Positions 37,619-62,406 of a stretch of DNA of 64,000 nt are shown one piece after another. A model generated the notes under the pieces. The model was not told the DNA's origin. It did no database searches and saw only the letters and a program-made list of their open reading frames with translations. The translations under genes were made by a program, and so were the position numbers. Position 1 is the first letter of the stretch. Each line of letters begins with the position of its first letter. The stretch is from Isoperla grammatica. Taxonomy: Eukaryota; Arthropoda; Insecta; Plecoptera; Perlodidae. The DNA lies in contig OX246742.1 in the NCBI GenBank assembly GCA_945910005.1, forward strand, positions 46,604,402-46,668,401. The letters run 5' to 3'.

Positions 37619-37710
37619 CCAAGTAGATTTCAGCGCATAATCTTTCACAAGTTCAACTTCAGTCTGCTGTCAACAGTCAACAACTGAGAAATGAACAGGT
37701 CAGCCAACGT
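37619..37710 (-). other. Candidate 5' untranslated exon of the zinc finger gene
   Basis: The minus strand ends in a strong donor (cttgg|gtaagtgt, exon end 37619), and an acceptor-like ctccag precedes the start codon at 36546. The upstream limit is a guess. RNA reads spanning 36552 to 37619 would confirm it. Confidence 0.4.
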
Positions 37711-38325
37711 AAACTAACCGAAGGGAAACTAGCACCAGCACCCGGAGCAAGTAGAAACCATGAACAAACCTAACAAACCAGAACTCTCCATACAAACCAT
37801 GTACAAACACCCACTCAAATTTCAAGAAGTAGAATTGATTTAATTCTATGATTTAATTCTATTCTACCGTTGGGTAATCATTATAATGAATGATCTATTA
37901 TTTTATTAAGAACGTTGTATTGAAACTATCAGAACGGCATAGGTATTTATTTGTGAGTTTGGTTCAGGAGAGAAATTTATTTTTATTCTCATGTGGTTGT
38001 CAGTACTGCAATGCCTGCAAGTTGATTGATCTGTCAATGGTTGACAAACTGTACGAGCGGAAAACACCTGTTTGTTGATCTACTACTTGGTAAACGAGGA
38101 ATTATAGCAGCAATAAATATATCTTTATGAAATTAGCTTATTAGCTACATTTTAGAACCAGGATATTGCTTAAATATAGCCATATTGCGCTGCACAGCAC
38201 AAACGTTCAGTGAGAACGTAGATCTAGGCGGTGTCAGTGGTCGCTAGGCCAACCTAGGCTAGGACATATGGTTATAGATTAAACATTTTCGAACTTGCGT
38301 GATTGTAGCTCAAGTACCCTTGCAG
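37711..38325. promoter_or_regulatory. Divergent promoter region, zinc finger gene (-) and centrin (+)
   Basis: About 600 bp separate the outermost candidate exon of the minus-strand zinc finger gene from the centrin start. No TATA box or other core element stands out; the call rests on gene arrangement only. Confidence 0.35.
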
Positions 38326-38326
38326 A

Positions 38327-38857
38327 ATGAGTGGCCCACGAAATAAAGCGACTGGGATTGGGCCAATATCTACAATTGTCACAAAGAAGAAATCTGAATG
38401 TAAATTTGAGTTAACCAATGATCAAAAAGCTGATATCAAAGAGGCATTTGATGTTTTTGATACCGAAAACACGGGAAAAATTGATACTTCAGACCTTAAA
38501 GTCGCACTGCGAGCTTTAGGGTTCGAACCCAATAAAGCAGAAATAAAAAGAATGGTTGCCGAAGTTGACAAGGACAATTCAGGTAAAATGTCATTTGATG
38601 AGTTTCTAACCATAACAACTGCTAAAATGGCAGATAAAGATACCAAAGAAGAAGTACTCAAAGCGTTTCGCTTGTTTGACGATGATAATACCAACAAGAT
38701 TTCGTTTAAAAACTTGAAGCGGGTTGCCAAGGAATTGGGAGAGACGCTGACCAACGAAGAACTCAGAGAAATGCTGGATGAGGCCGATCGAGATGGTGAC
38801 GGAGAAATAAACCAAGATGAATTCCTCAGAATCATGAAGAAAACTAATCTATATTAA
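38327..38857 (+). CDS. CETN: Centrin (caltractin), intronless, 176 aa
   Basis: A small calcium-binding EF-hand protein of centrioles and basal bodies, also used in nucleotide excision repair through XPC binding in the CETN2 group. Four EF loops are visible at about residues 45-56, 81-92, 118-129 and 154-165. Loop 3 has Asn at the usual glycine (N123) and ends in Asn rather than Glu, so it probably binds calcium poorly; loop 4 ([12 protein letters not shown]) is canonical. The C-terminus MKKTNLY matches the CETN1/2 pattern, and length is normal (about 172). The coding part has no intron, unlike vertebrate CETN2, so a retrocopy origin is possible, although no poly(A) remnant or target duplication was seen. 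A splice-acceptor-like cccttgcag ends one base before the ATG, so a 5' untranslated intron is also possible. The frame is fully intact. Confidence 0.93.
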   Translation: MSGPRNKATGIGPISTIVTKKKSECKFELTNDQKADIKEAFDVFDTENTGKIDTSDLKVALRALGFEPNKAEIKRMVAEVDKDNSGKMSFDEFLTITTAKMADKDTKEEVLKAFRLFDDDNTNKISFKNLKRVAKELGETLTNEELREMLDEADRDGDGEINQDEFLRIMKKTNLY

Positions 38858-40929
38858 TTAATCATAACCCCCTGTAAACCTGTCCTTACATGTTGACTTG
38901 CGGCACAAGCAATCCAGATATTTCAGCGATTCGTTTCTTATGTTGTGTTGTTTGAAACTCGACGCTCCCGTCACTGTGGACCGAACCTTTGTATTATTTA
39001 AGCTCATCACCTGCCAAGAAAACGGTCCAGTCTGGCAGTATCTATACCATAAGACGCTTTTAACTCATTTTTCGTGTACTTCATACTAACATTGAATGTT
39101 GATCATACTTTTTCATAATTATTCCCAGCATCTCTAGTCATACTGTTTTTTTCACATTATGCATGTAAATTAATATTCAAGATTCTGGAAATGCCAAAAG
39201 ATGGATAGAACATTTCAAAACCCAAGGACCCACAAATTAATATAACATTGCAATAATAACATCAGAGTATTCCTACATGTATTTATCTAGTATTTTTCTC
39301 TTTGAGTTTAATCTAGCAAAATATTGCTAAATTTATTAATACTAACGTGTTATTTCAATTTCACATTTTGATGCATTCATAAATATTCAGTTGTGTGACC
39401 TACTATTAGCAATGAAGCTAACAAGTAACTACATATTTAATTTCAGCAGTTTTTACTCAAGTATTAGATATGTCAAACAATTGTCAATTGGTAATCCATG
39501 TACTGGCAAATAATTAGAAAAAATGCAAATTTTATACTTCGTTGATATACGCAAATGGGTTACTGTGAAAACAATTTGTATATTTCGGTCCATTCATGTT
39601 GTAGCAGTTGTACCATGTAAAACAGCCAGACTGCCTTCTGGTTACAACACAATTACTTATTAACTCATTACAAAAATCTATGTTGGATTTGATTTGGATC
39701 TCATGTAAGGTGCACCTTAAATCTAAGTTGTGTACCATTGTAACTACTTAACAATTCCATGCAACCTAGCTGTTTGAGTAGGTGTGACATCAATGTTAAA
39801 AACTAACAACTAATAAATGTGTCTTGGCAACATGTGTAAGGAAGTCATTGAAATTCCAAGCTTCTAAATTTAGCTACATGACCCACTTGTCTACCTAACA
39901 AACTTACCTTTGCTATGCTTAAAAATAATTGGCAAACACAATAAGCATATTAAGCTCTTCCTGTCCCAGAGAACACAGTACAAACTTCAGGTTCTTGATT
40001 CTTGTTAATCCTTATTTTTCTAAATAGCCGGTGTTTGTACATTCGATGGGGGTGCTTTACCTAGCCGCACCTGTTTCAAGCTTGAAGTACCGGTAGTAGA
40101 AACATAAACATAACAATAATAAAAACAAACACAGCATTGCACACTGTAAACATAACAAATATTAAAACATTGTTGAAACTGGTTCTGCCTTGTTCACTCA
40201 ATGAACACTGTCCATGCTAGTTGAGTGAACAAGATAGTGCTCCAGCTAGTCTGTTTAAAACTGGGATGTACAGGAAGACAGGCCAAGAGCTAAGCCCAGT
40301 CTCAGATAGTGATCTTAAATGAAAAAGAAGAATTGATGCCGAAAAATTCTTTATTTCAAAACTTGTATAGGAAATGTTTACACGAGAAACTACATATGGG
40401 TCTCTTCTCATAAAAAATACCGTTATGTTCTTAAGTTAAATGCCATTTCAGTACAGATGATGTTTGTTTAATCTTATTCTATAAATCAAGATGAGAATGA
40501 TCCGTATGTTTCTCGAAGATGTTGGGTGTTAGTGTATTTTCCTGGGGATTACCAAATTAGGCATTTCTCCCAATATAAAGCTTTGATTAATAATAATGTC
40601 AAACAAAATTTTGTACCAAAAGGAAATTATTGCTGATAAAGAGTGGTTGGTTATATACGTTTTTTTGCTCGCTACACCAATACGTGCTCCTTTTATTGCA
40701 GGTAGATGATTGATTAGTTTGTTTATAGTGAAATACCGGTATAGTTATATTTCACCAAGGTTGGTTTTGGTGTAGCGCTTTTTCATTATTTTATAAACTT
40801 TCATTTTAACTTTAACAGATGAAAACAAGAAGCAACCAAAATAGGAAATATTGTACATAAAATTGCTACGTGACGGTACAGTTTCGTTATGACGAGTTTA
40901 TCAAAAGAGCAATAAACTTTCTTCACTGC
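38858..40929. other. Centrin 3' region and intergenic DNA
   Basis: AT-rich; no exon recognised. The first clear plus-strand AATAAA after centrin is at 39812-39817, so the 3' untranslated region could be up to about 960 nt. The rest separates the convergent centrin (+) and TENT4 (-) genes. Confidence 0.45.
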
Positions 40930-40935
40930 TTTATT
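40930..40935 (-). promoter_or_regulatory. Poly(A) signal AATAAA of TENT4
   Basis: TTTATT on the plus strand, about 83 nt beyond the TENT4 stop codon (41018) in the direction of transcription. Confidence 0.5.
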
Positions 40936-41017
40936 GTCAACCGGAGATCTTAGTGAGGTCGCTACCACTAGTATCATCTGTTGTCTTGATTATACAGCTC
41001 AATTCAAGGGGTGATGC

Positions 41018-54007
<12,990 letters not shown>

Positions 54008-54135
54008 TCAAATAAACCCGACTTGTTGATCGGTAGTTTATTTTGAATGATATAGTGTACACAAAACTCAAATTTAATTACACTTGTTTCACGTTAATTC
54101 CAAAGAAATTTGACACAACTTGCATAGGGCACTGG

Positions 54136-54692
54136 TGGCCAACCAAACTCAGGCTGCGTCCCAAAGCTGCTAGTATAGACTAATGTTTGTAACTAACTAA
54201 AGTGGCCTCCTAAAGACTACCTACCTGAGCTTTGGACATCTGTACTAGAGCACATTACGGCACTGCCTGCGTGACTAACATTCCTTATGTAAAGAAGGCT
54301 GAGAGATCTCCCAGTTGTGGTTACACTCTGACTACACTTTGGCTACACTTAGAGGTTATGGTTAGCTCAAGTTTATCTTAAGTGTTAGAAACTGATTTTA
54401 TACATTTGGAAGTAATAACATTAGTTCAATTGAACTCCAAATACGTTCAATTGTTCGCCATATTATTTGTATTACATTTAATTGACATCTCTGGAACAGC
54501 TTTATTGTGGTTGTCGGCCATTGTTAGTCTACTTGGAGCGATCAAGTCTACACTTTCGGCTCCTACCTCCTACAGACTAAATTTTCGACTACTTCAAGCT
54601 TTGGACGTATACTTCTGACGTCACGTCCGCTAATTTAGTATACCTGTGAGTACACTTCGCAGCTTTGGGACACGGCCTCAGTTTGGTGGCAG
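54136..54692. mobile_element. MITE-like inverted-repeat element upstream of TENT4
   Basis: The left end ccaaactcaggctgcgtccc with aaagctgc is answered by gcagctttgggacacggcct and cagtttggtggc at the right end, giving inverted repeats of about 35 bp with a few mismatches and an interior of about 480 bp. No target duplication was found. It lies about 130 bp upstream of the TENT4 start codon, so it may have displaced or contributed to the promoter. Confidence 0.65.
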
Positions 54693-56588
54693 TTCGCGAA
54701 CATTCCAGCAGGTGAACGCTTGAAAAAGCTAATCAAAACAACCTTTATTTCAAGCAGCGGCCATGTTGAATTTGACTCCAGCTGTGATGGCAAAGAAGTT
54801 AACAAGTCGAAGTCGCACTCGCGATTATTTTAACCCGCGTAATTTGAATATGAAAATAATTTGCGATAGCACTCGCCGTTAACTGTGGTGATAGGGATCC
54901 CTTATTTTAAAAACAAATAATCTTCTCGGTAATTTCAGCATTGAGACTAACAGCAGGGGATGATGTGTAGACAACAATGCAATTCGTAGTAAAAATTACT
55001 TTTGAACCAACAAATTTATTTGTTGGCCTACATTTTATTTAAAATTACGATTGCCAATTGTACCCGTATCTCTAGCAGAAATCAGAATAGCAGAATATTA
55101 GGCCAGTCAGGAGATAAATATTGGTAGATATGAAGATAAAGTGTAGTGCTTACCTTGTACGTGCTGGTAGATGGGCCAGCAACTGCAATATCCTAATTGC
55201 TCGGCTGTTGTTACTCGTTTTCCATGCAGGTCAATGCCAACCTTGTTATCAGTAGTGTACTCTCATGTTTCTCAAAAGAACATATTTTATTTTCTCTCCT
55301 TTAAAAAGAAGCATTTTTCGTTACAATAGAAGTGCATTCAGTACTGTATTTATGTTTCGTATGATATCATCACCCAAAATGTCGCTACTTGTCCAGTAGC
55401 AAACTGTTTACAACATGCACAACATCAATGGAATTAAAAATAAATATGAGACAGCCATGTTACTTAGAAAGCCTCGTTCGATAATTTATTTTTTACAGTG
55501 GAATATACATTACATGCCAACAATTAACACAAACTTAATTTATATAATAAAAAAATAACTGTGCATGTGGGTAAAGAGTACCGACGACTAGAAGAAGATC
55601 AGTTGCACATGACTTCCTAGAATAAATAATAAAAATAATAAGCAACTATGGAAAGTGGGAACAGAAACGGGTGCGTGGAAACACGCAGATTTTATATACT
55701 TATGAATGGCAACTTAGCCAGTAGCTCATCTTCAAAATGCACAGTCATACTTGAATCGAACACGGTTGGAAAACGAACCAAACCTTTATAAAAGATTCCA
55801 AATTTCAAACTTTTGTAAACTTTGCGCACTTATTACGTTAGTTATGCATTGTGATATTACATGGTTCCCACAAAACTAGAATGTCACACATTATAAAATC
55901 GAAGTCGGTCGGGGAAATAAATTCGTCCATAAAACTCGTCCATGACTTCCTTATTCAAGTGAAATAAAAAAATATTAGTTTGCGGTATTGAGACAAGACA
56001 ACCCAACTACCGCTTAGCGTCCATTCAATGAGCTAATTTGAGGACGTTGTAGCTCACATATTGGTATAAACATTACTTTCCTCAAGCTTCTTGTCTGGTA
56101 AATTAGACTAGACCTTCTAGAAATCACTAGATACCAAGCAAACAGCAAATAGTATGGTTCAAATAAATAGTATTCAAGAGGAGTTTGCGTCAGTGGCTAT
56201 GACAGGTCTCCACAGACGAAGGGCAGTGGACTAGGTTTGGTCCCGACACATGTATGTTTACAGACTGGTTGGGTAAACTTTTATATTTTTTGTAATGAAA
56301 TTCCAAATTTTCAGGTGTTGAAACATTTGCTGCAAAAGTCCACTTCTGTACTGTTAATTATCTTCTCTTCAAGAATATTGATGTATTGACTTCAAACATC
56401 GGTGGTAGCTCATACCCCAGTCCCGTTCCTATTCTGTTGGAATACGATATTTCTTATTTCTTACTCAGTCAAGTCCGATCAAGTTTTGATTCCGCGACAT
56501 TGGTTTGTAACTTATTCAATGTTAATACATGTTAATTGTTAATACATCACATGAGCGCGAGTTACTATCTACTACTAGTACAAATAAT
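54693..56588. other. Intergenic DNA between ACSF3 (3' end) and TENT4 (5' end)
   Basis: AT-rich; no exon, RNA gene or array recognised. The TENT4 promoter must lie in this interval or within the MITE-like element. Confidence 0.45.
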
Positions 56589-56594
56589 TTTATT
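56589..56594 (-). promoter_or_regulatory. Possible poly(A) signal of ACSF3
   Basis: TTTATT on the plus strand (AATAAA on the minus strand), 317 nt after the ACSF3 stop codon at 56911. It is a candidate only; no transcript end is visible in sequence. Confidence 0.35.
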
Positions 56595-56910
56595 CAGTGA
56601 AGATTGGGGAAAAAGAAGTTTAATAAATAATGTTACGTCATGGCCGGTCAGAAGATGGATTCAAGTATTTAGTAGGAACCATGTATTATGCATTGCATTT
56701 CAAAGAGGCAGAGCACACTGAAGAAAAATTGATAAGGGCAGATATGACCATTGTGAGGCTGACAGCAATCTGACTGGCGCAAAGTGAATGCATTTAACTA
56801 GTATTGAGAAAAAGAAAAAGTTAAGGTTCGAAACTACGAAAACAGCGGAATGTTTCGTTCCAACCAGGTCGAAAGGCGAGCTCGGGTCTTGCGTCCAAGC
56901 GGTTGCCGAG

Positions 56911-59900
56911 CTAGTGTCCCTTGGCCTCGGGGAAGATGGCCTGGACGAGGTGTTTCTTGTTGACCTTGCCCATCTGGTTCTTGGGGATCGAGTCGACGAT
57001 CTTGAGCACGGTGGGTATCGCGTACGAGGCCAGGTGACTGCGAGCCCAGTCTCGCAGCGGCGGCAGGAGGATCTCGCGGCCCTCGCGGGGAATAACCACC
57101 GCAGCAATCTGCAACCGACACGTTACGATCAATGTGGACGGCAGGCAACAACCCGAGTACCTACTTAATCCTTTCAGGCCTAATTGTTTTGTTTATTATT
57201 GTAGCTTATATCTTATTTTATTTACTAAAACCTTTCAGGTCTTATTGTTTTGTTTATTATTTAGAATCAGTGGAAATGGTGGCTCGTCAAAGTCCGTTTT
57301 TGGACAAAATTAGATGGCTGCCACAAGGTGGAAATTCAATAACATATTTTTTCAAATTTTCCAGAATTTGTATAAGCCTATTTGATTTTTTGGGGGGATT
57401 TTTCAAAACTTTAAAAGCAACTGACTGCAGGACTTATGAGCGCACCTTGTGTCCCCAGGTGATGTCCGGAAGGCCGACGATGGCGCACTCTGCAATGTCC
57501 GGGTGCGCCAGTAGCTTGGCCTCAATCTCCAGCGCGCTCACCCGGTAGCCGCCAGTCTTGATGATGTCAACAGAAGTGCGGCCCAGGATCTGGTAGGCTC
57601 CGTCCACGTACTGGCAGGTGTCTCCTGCACAACACACAACAGGCAAGATAGCGGTATGTCCACATACTGGCCGGTGTCTCCTGCACAACACACAACAGGC
57701 AAGATAGTGGTATGTCCACATACTGGCAGGTGTCTCCTGCACAACACACAACAGACAAGATAGCGGTATGTCCACATACTGGCAGGTGTCTCCTGCACAA
57801 CACACAACATGCACACTTGCAGGCCCAGGATCTGGTAGGCTCCGTCCACGTACTGGCAGGTGTCTCCTGCACAACACACAACAGACAAGATAGCGGTATG
57901 TCCACATACTGGCAGGTGTCTCCTGCACAACACACAACAGGCAAGATAGCGGTATGTCCACATACTGGCACTGGCAGGTGTCTCCAGCACAACACACAAC
58001 ATGCACACTTGCAGGCCCAGGATCTGGTAGGCTCCGTCCACGTACTGGCAGGTGTCTCCTGCACAACACACAACAGGCAAGATAGCGGTATGTCCACATA
58101 CTGGCAGGTGTCTCCTGCACAACACACAACATGCACACTTGCAGGCCCAGGATCTGGTAGGCTCCGTCCACGTACTGGCAGGTGTCTCCTGCACAACACA
58201 CAACAGGCAAGATAGTGGTATGTCCACATACTGGCAGGTGTCTCCTGCACAACACACAACAGGCAAGATAGCGGTATGTCCACATACTGGCAGGTGTCTC
58301 CAGCACAACACACAACATGCACACTTGCAGGCCCAGGATCTGGTAGGCTCCGTCCACGTACTGGCAGGTGTCTCCTGCACAACACACAACATGCCCACTT
58401 GTTGCAAGACTCGTGGGGTCACTTCCTCCTCAACTCAGCCTTTGCTCACAGACTTGCCCAACCACCAATCACAGAGCGGCATTGCCATATGGACTGCTCT
58501 GTGATTGGTGGTTGGGCTAGTCTTAGGAAAAGCTGAGTTGGGGAACGACTATGCATTTGACCCTTAGACAACAATTGTAGCACCGTACTTGTTATATTTA
58601 CTGCCCGTTTTATATCAGATTTCACACAAAAATAGGCTAAATAAAATTGGTTGTAAAAGAACTAAAGTTAAACTCGACGTGATGCCAGATGGCATGACAT
58701 ATGACAGAAAAAGAATCCTATCTCTACTGGGAAACGCGAAAACGCATGATGACCAAATAGAAACAGGTCAATTGTTGGCACAAGAAGAAGAAGAAGATGA
58801 CATGTACAGAAGGAGTCCTTATCATATCTATTGGATAACACGATAACGCATAATGACCGAATAGGCCAATTGCGGGCATATGAGAAGAAGAGAAGAAATG
58901 AATACAAAGATTTTTAAAAAATGTACATTTTTTGGCAAATATCTCGAACTGGTTAGTAGGAGAGGAGTGCTCACCCGTTCTAAACCACCCGTCCGCGGTG
59001 AACTCCTTCTTGGTGGCGTTGGGCCTGCGGAAGTACTCGCGGAAGACGTTGGCGCCCCTGACGAGCAGTTCGCCAACCAGCGGCTGACCCTTGGGTGCGA
59101 CGACGCTGGAGCCGCAAGAGTTACCCTTGACGAGGATCTCGTAGGCCAGGCCCATCTTTTGGTCGGCTATACGTACGTCCACGCCCGGCAGCGGGGTGCC
59201 CACAAACCCTGCAAACAGTTTCTACTTTATGCGGGAGAAATTACTCGGGGAAGATTTAAACACCTGGGTTTTATGGCTGGGGCTGTTTGTTTGTTTGCAG
59301 ATTTAAGCTTTATATGTAGGCCTATATGGGAAAATAAAGTATTACCCAACCCAAGGGAATGTTACGGCCAGGTCCTGTCGTAAAACTCTTATATCTAAGG
59401 GAGTAAGTCTCATTTTTGTAAAACATAAACAACAATTTCATTCATGATCTCCCCACTACATAATTAAGTGGTTGATTGTGAAATCAAGCAGTTTTTTTAA
59501 TTTTTTTAAATCAACCAACATCATATCGAACGTTCATATATCTTCATCAAACTTTCCACCGACTAGCAAACTACTGTAGCCAGCCTATTGGCATTTATCA
59601 ACAATCATATCTTTAAGTAAATAATTCACACAATTTATTTAATTTTTCTCGTAAAGTATTTGTAATGTCACGCACCTTTCTTGCGTTCGCCCTTGAGAGG
59701 GTTCGAAAGGACCATCCCCGTCTCGCTCATGCCGTACCTCTCTAGCAGGCTGTGCCCAGTGATGTCTTGCCAGCGGTCGTGGACGGCCGGTAGGAGGCGT
59801 GATGAACCGGAAACCATAAGTCTGAACACAACAACACCTTGTGTTGGAACCCATATGCTTACGTGTAGCCTACACTAGTTGCCACTTAGTTCAAATTGCA

Positions 59901-62358
59901 AGGGACACCCTAAAGACCTCGATTTGAAATAAAACATTTTGAATTACTAGAACATCATTTTATTCATTTAGCCTATTTAATGTCAATCCTGTTCAGTTAT
60001 GAAACTGTTTTACAAAGGAAGACAATAAATAGAATATCGTACAATTATACAAGCTTCAGTTTTGCCCTGAACGTTATTGTTAACTGTTAATTTTCAATGT
60101 GGATGGGCCTTATATGTAAACAAATTCAATTTTCTCCTTCTCGTTTGCCCACTTTGAAATATTCGTGTCATTAAGTGACTCGATAATAATAAATTAGCTC
60201 CAACGGATTACCGGTAGATGTCCCCATAGGCCTAGTTCGAATGGTTTTGAACTCCAACATAATATCGAGCCAACAGTTTGAAAACAAAGAAAGCTCTGGC
60301 CAACTCGAAATGGTCAGTGTGGACCCCTACCTTATCTTCTGCGAGCACACAGAGTGCACGTACTCCCTCATGCGCGGATTCTTGGCGAATATCTTTTCGT
60401 ACTCTGCGATGAGCATCGAGTACATCGTCGGTACGCCCATGAATATGTTGGGCCGCTCGCTCAGCGGCACGCGGATCGCGAGCAGACTGCTCCACACTTG
60501 GGCCGCGTCGAACTTTGGCTGCATGATGCATCTACGCAAGAGAAAATACATTAGTCATGGAATTAATTTAGAAAAAATATATCCTAACATGACATCAAAA
60601 AATGTTTGGTTACATTTCTTTTTTTGTAAGTGTACTTGACAGTTTACTTTTTAGGGTGGGAAGAGATAGTCTGAGATGGTTTGGCCACATCTAGCCTACA
60701 TTGTTGTCTGTCTCAGTTCTCTGCCTCTGGCATGGTTGGTTTGCCTCAAAGAGACTTTTCTATCTTCAAATACCTTCCCATGCTCTTCTCTCTTCCACAT
60801 CTCATCATGAATAACACAAATAATGCTTGGGGCCCTTGGGCTTTACATTACGTATTTTGGCCACAATGTAAATCGAGATTCGAGATGATGAGTAAAAGAC
60901 ATAGTATATATAAATGAAATACGAAGAAATGCAACGTAGCGGCCATGCCTAAGCCAGGATTCTAGTCCGTAACGCGGGAATGAAGGAGCACTAGATTGAA
61001 GGACACCTAGCGGACCGTCTAGACACTGACCTGGCGCCCGCATACAGAGGACACAACAGAGCGTTGACTATGCCGTGCATGTGATTCAACGGAAGCGCGT
61101 GAAGGATGATGTCCTTTTCAGTCCACTCCCAGGCCTGGAGCAGTGAGTTCACCTGGGCCTGCAGGTTCAGGTGGGTTAATACCACCCCTGAAAACAATAA
61201 TACACCAATTATAAACTGTTCTTTAGGGGACAAATTTTGAAAAACTTAGGTGTAACTAAAAGGTAAAGAGATAGGCCTAACACAAAAGATACAAAATGTA
61301 AAAAATGTTACAAAATGATGTATAGCTGTAAATTTAAGTGGGAAATGATTTTAATTAAGGTTACAATGCTGTACGACACGTAAGAACGGTCCCGAGACAA
61401 GGTCTCAAGCCAACAGTGAACCCACCTTTCGGCGAGCCCGTGGTGCCAGACGTGTAGATTATGAGCGCGTCACCGTCGGCGTAAAACTCGGCCTCTTGTC
61501 CGAAATTGAAACTGTCGGCAATGCGAGTGTCGGCACGGAGACTGTCGAGGGTCGTACTGTCGGCGTCCTCGGTCGGCGGCCTCAATGCCGACACTCGCAA
61601 CGAGTCCTCGAGGACGTAGAGCTGACGTCCCGTCTTGGTGGCGACCATTGTCATGAAGTCGGCGTGCTCTGGCGTCGTCACGAGGAGTTTCGCGTCGCTG
61701 TCGGCGATGCAGTATTCCAACATGGCCGCCGGGTGGTGCGGACTCAACGGCACGGCTGAAACAACCGGCGCTCACTTAACCCTACTTAAATTTGTCTACA
61801 TTGCAATGTAAATAAATAAAAAATAAATTCAAATTTAGAGTCTACCCACTCAGTAACAAGACTAATTTTCAGTGGGGGACTTTAATTTAAGGCGACTAAA
61901 CTAACCCTATCCATCACGTTTTCCGAACACCATCGACACATTATTGTTAAGCTTATACATTATCGTGTTTCAATCTTACCGATTTGGCCGCTCATCCAAC
62001 AGGCCCACTGGGCAATGAGATAGGAAGCATCGTTAGGGCAAAGGTACGCCACCCTTCCCAGCCGCTTTCCCTCAAACACGGAAGTTATCTCCTGGGAAAC
62101 TTGCTTGCTGCTGTTGAAAATTCCCCGGTACGTGTAGTCTCCGTAGCAATCCCTCAACGCTATACGATCCTTGTATTTCTCGGCGAGGCGGAAAGCAGGA
62201 ACGACTGGTATTCTGGATGTTTGTGCCGGTTCGCTGGGTTTGTTGGTGGGAGCTCGGGCAGCGTACGTTTGTTGAAAACATCGTGACAACGCATATATAT
62301 TAGAAGTCTGGCAGATCCCATACTTTGCCAACATACATCCCCTTAAAAGTGATGCCAT
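56911..62358 (-). CDS. ACSF3: ACSF3, mitochondrial malonyl-CoA/methylmalonyl-CoA synthetase, eight coding exons, 607 aa
   Basis: Exons are 62358-61980, 61755-61426, 61187-61031, 60531-60331, 59821-59676, 59208-58975, 57624-57446 and 57108-56911; all are GT-AG and phases close (1824 nt). The enzyme activates malonate (and methylmalonate) to its CoA ester for mitochondrial fatty acid synthesis and malonylation. ANL-family motifs appear in order: [11 protein letters not shown] (about 227-237), [38 protein letters not shown] (about 497-515) and [11 protein letters not shown] with the catalytic lysine at about 590. The first 40 residues ([14 protein letters not shown] and onward) are basic without acidic residues, fitting a mitochondrial targeting peptide. 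A cttacag just upstream (62397) may be an acceptor for a 5' untranslated exon. The human protein is 576 aa. Exon 7 is odd: its acceptor region is multiplied 13-fold in the intron before it (57624-58400). Confidence 0.96.
57585..58400 (-). repeat. Tandem array of the ACSF3 exon 7 acceptor and exon start, 13 copies
   Basis: On the minus strand each unit reads tgttgtgtgttgtgcag|gagacacctgccagta; the genuine copy starts exon 7 at 57624. Equivalent exon-start positions are 57680, 57736, 57792, 57866, 57922, 57984, 58058, 58114, 58188, 58244, 58300 and 58374. Step sizes are 56, 74 or (once) 62 bp. Four intronic copies are long (74 bp) and retain 40 bp of exon 7, through gcctaccagatcctgggcc; the others have ataccgctatcttgcc instead. 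Two copies (57984, 58300) read ctggag instead of caggag at the junction (GG, not AG), so they lack a usable acceptor. All steps equal 2 modulo 3, and all three minus-strand frames stay open across the array. Confidence 0.93.
58431..58537. repeat. Perfect-looking hairpin (short MITE) in ACSF3 intron 6
   Basis: Arms of about 45-48 bp (gcccaaccaccaatcacaga ... tctgtgattggtggttgggc) flank a loop of about 18 bp (ggcattgccatatgga). The outer parts (tcaactcagc ... gctgagttgg) pair with a few mismatches. It directly precedes, in transcript sense, the multiplied acceptor array. Confidence 0.85.
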
Positions 62359-62406
62359 TTGACTTTTTAAATAACGTTGGTAATAACTGGAGGTTCCTGT
62401 AAGCAA

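Noticed and set aside
54382..54618. 78-codon hydrophobic frame
   Set aside because: Lies in the interior of a MITE-like element and lacks an ATG start.
57434..58422. Three minus-strand frames of 272-317 codons as separate genes
   Set aside because: They run through the multiplied acceptor array of ACSF3; only the end of one of them is exon 7. Treated as a splicing finding instead.
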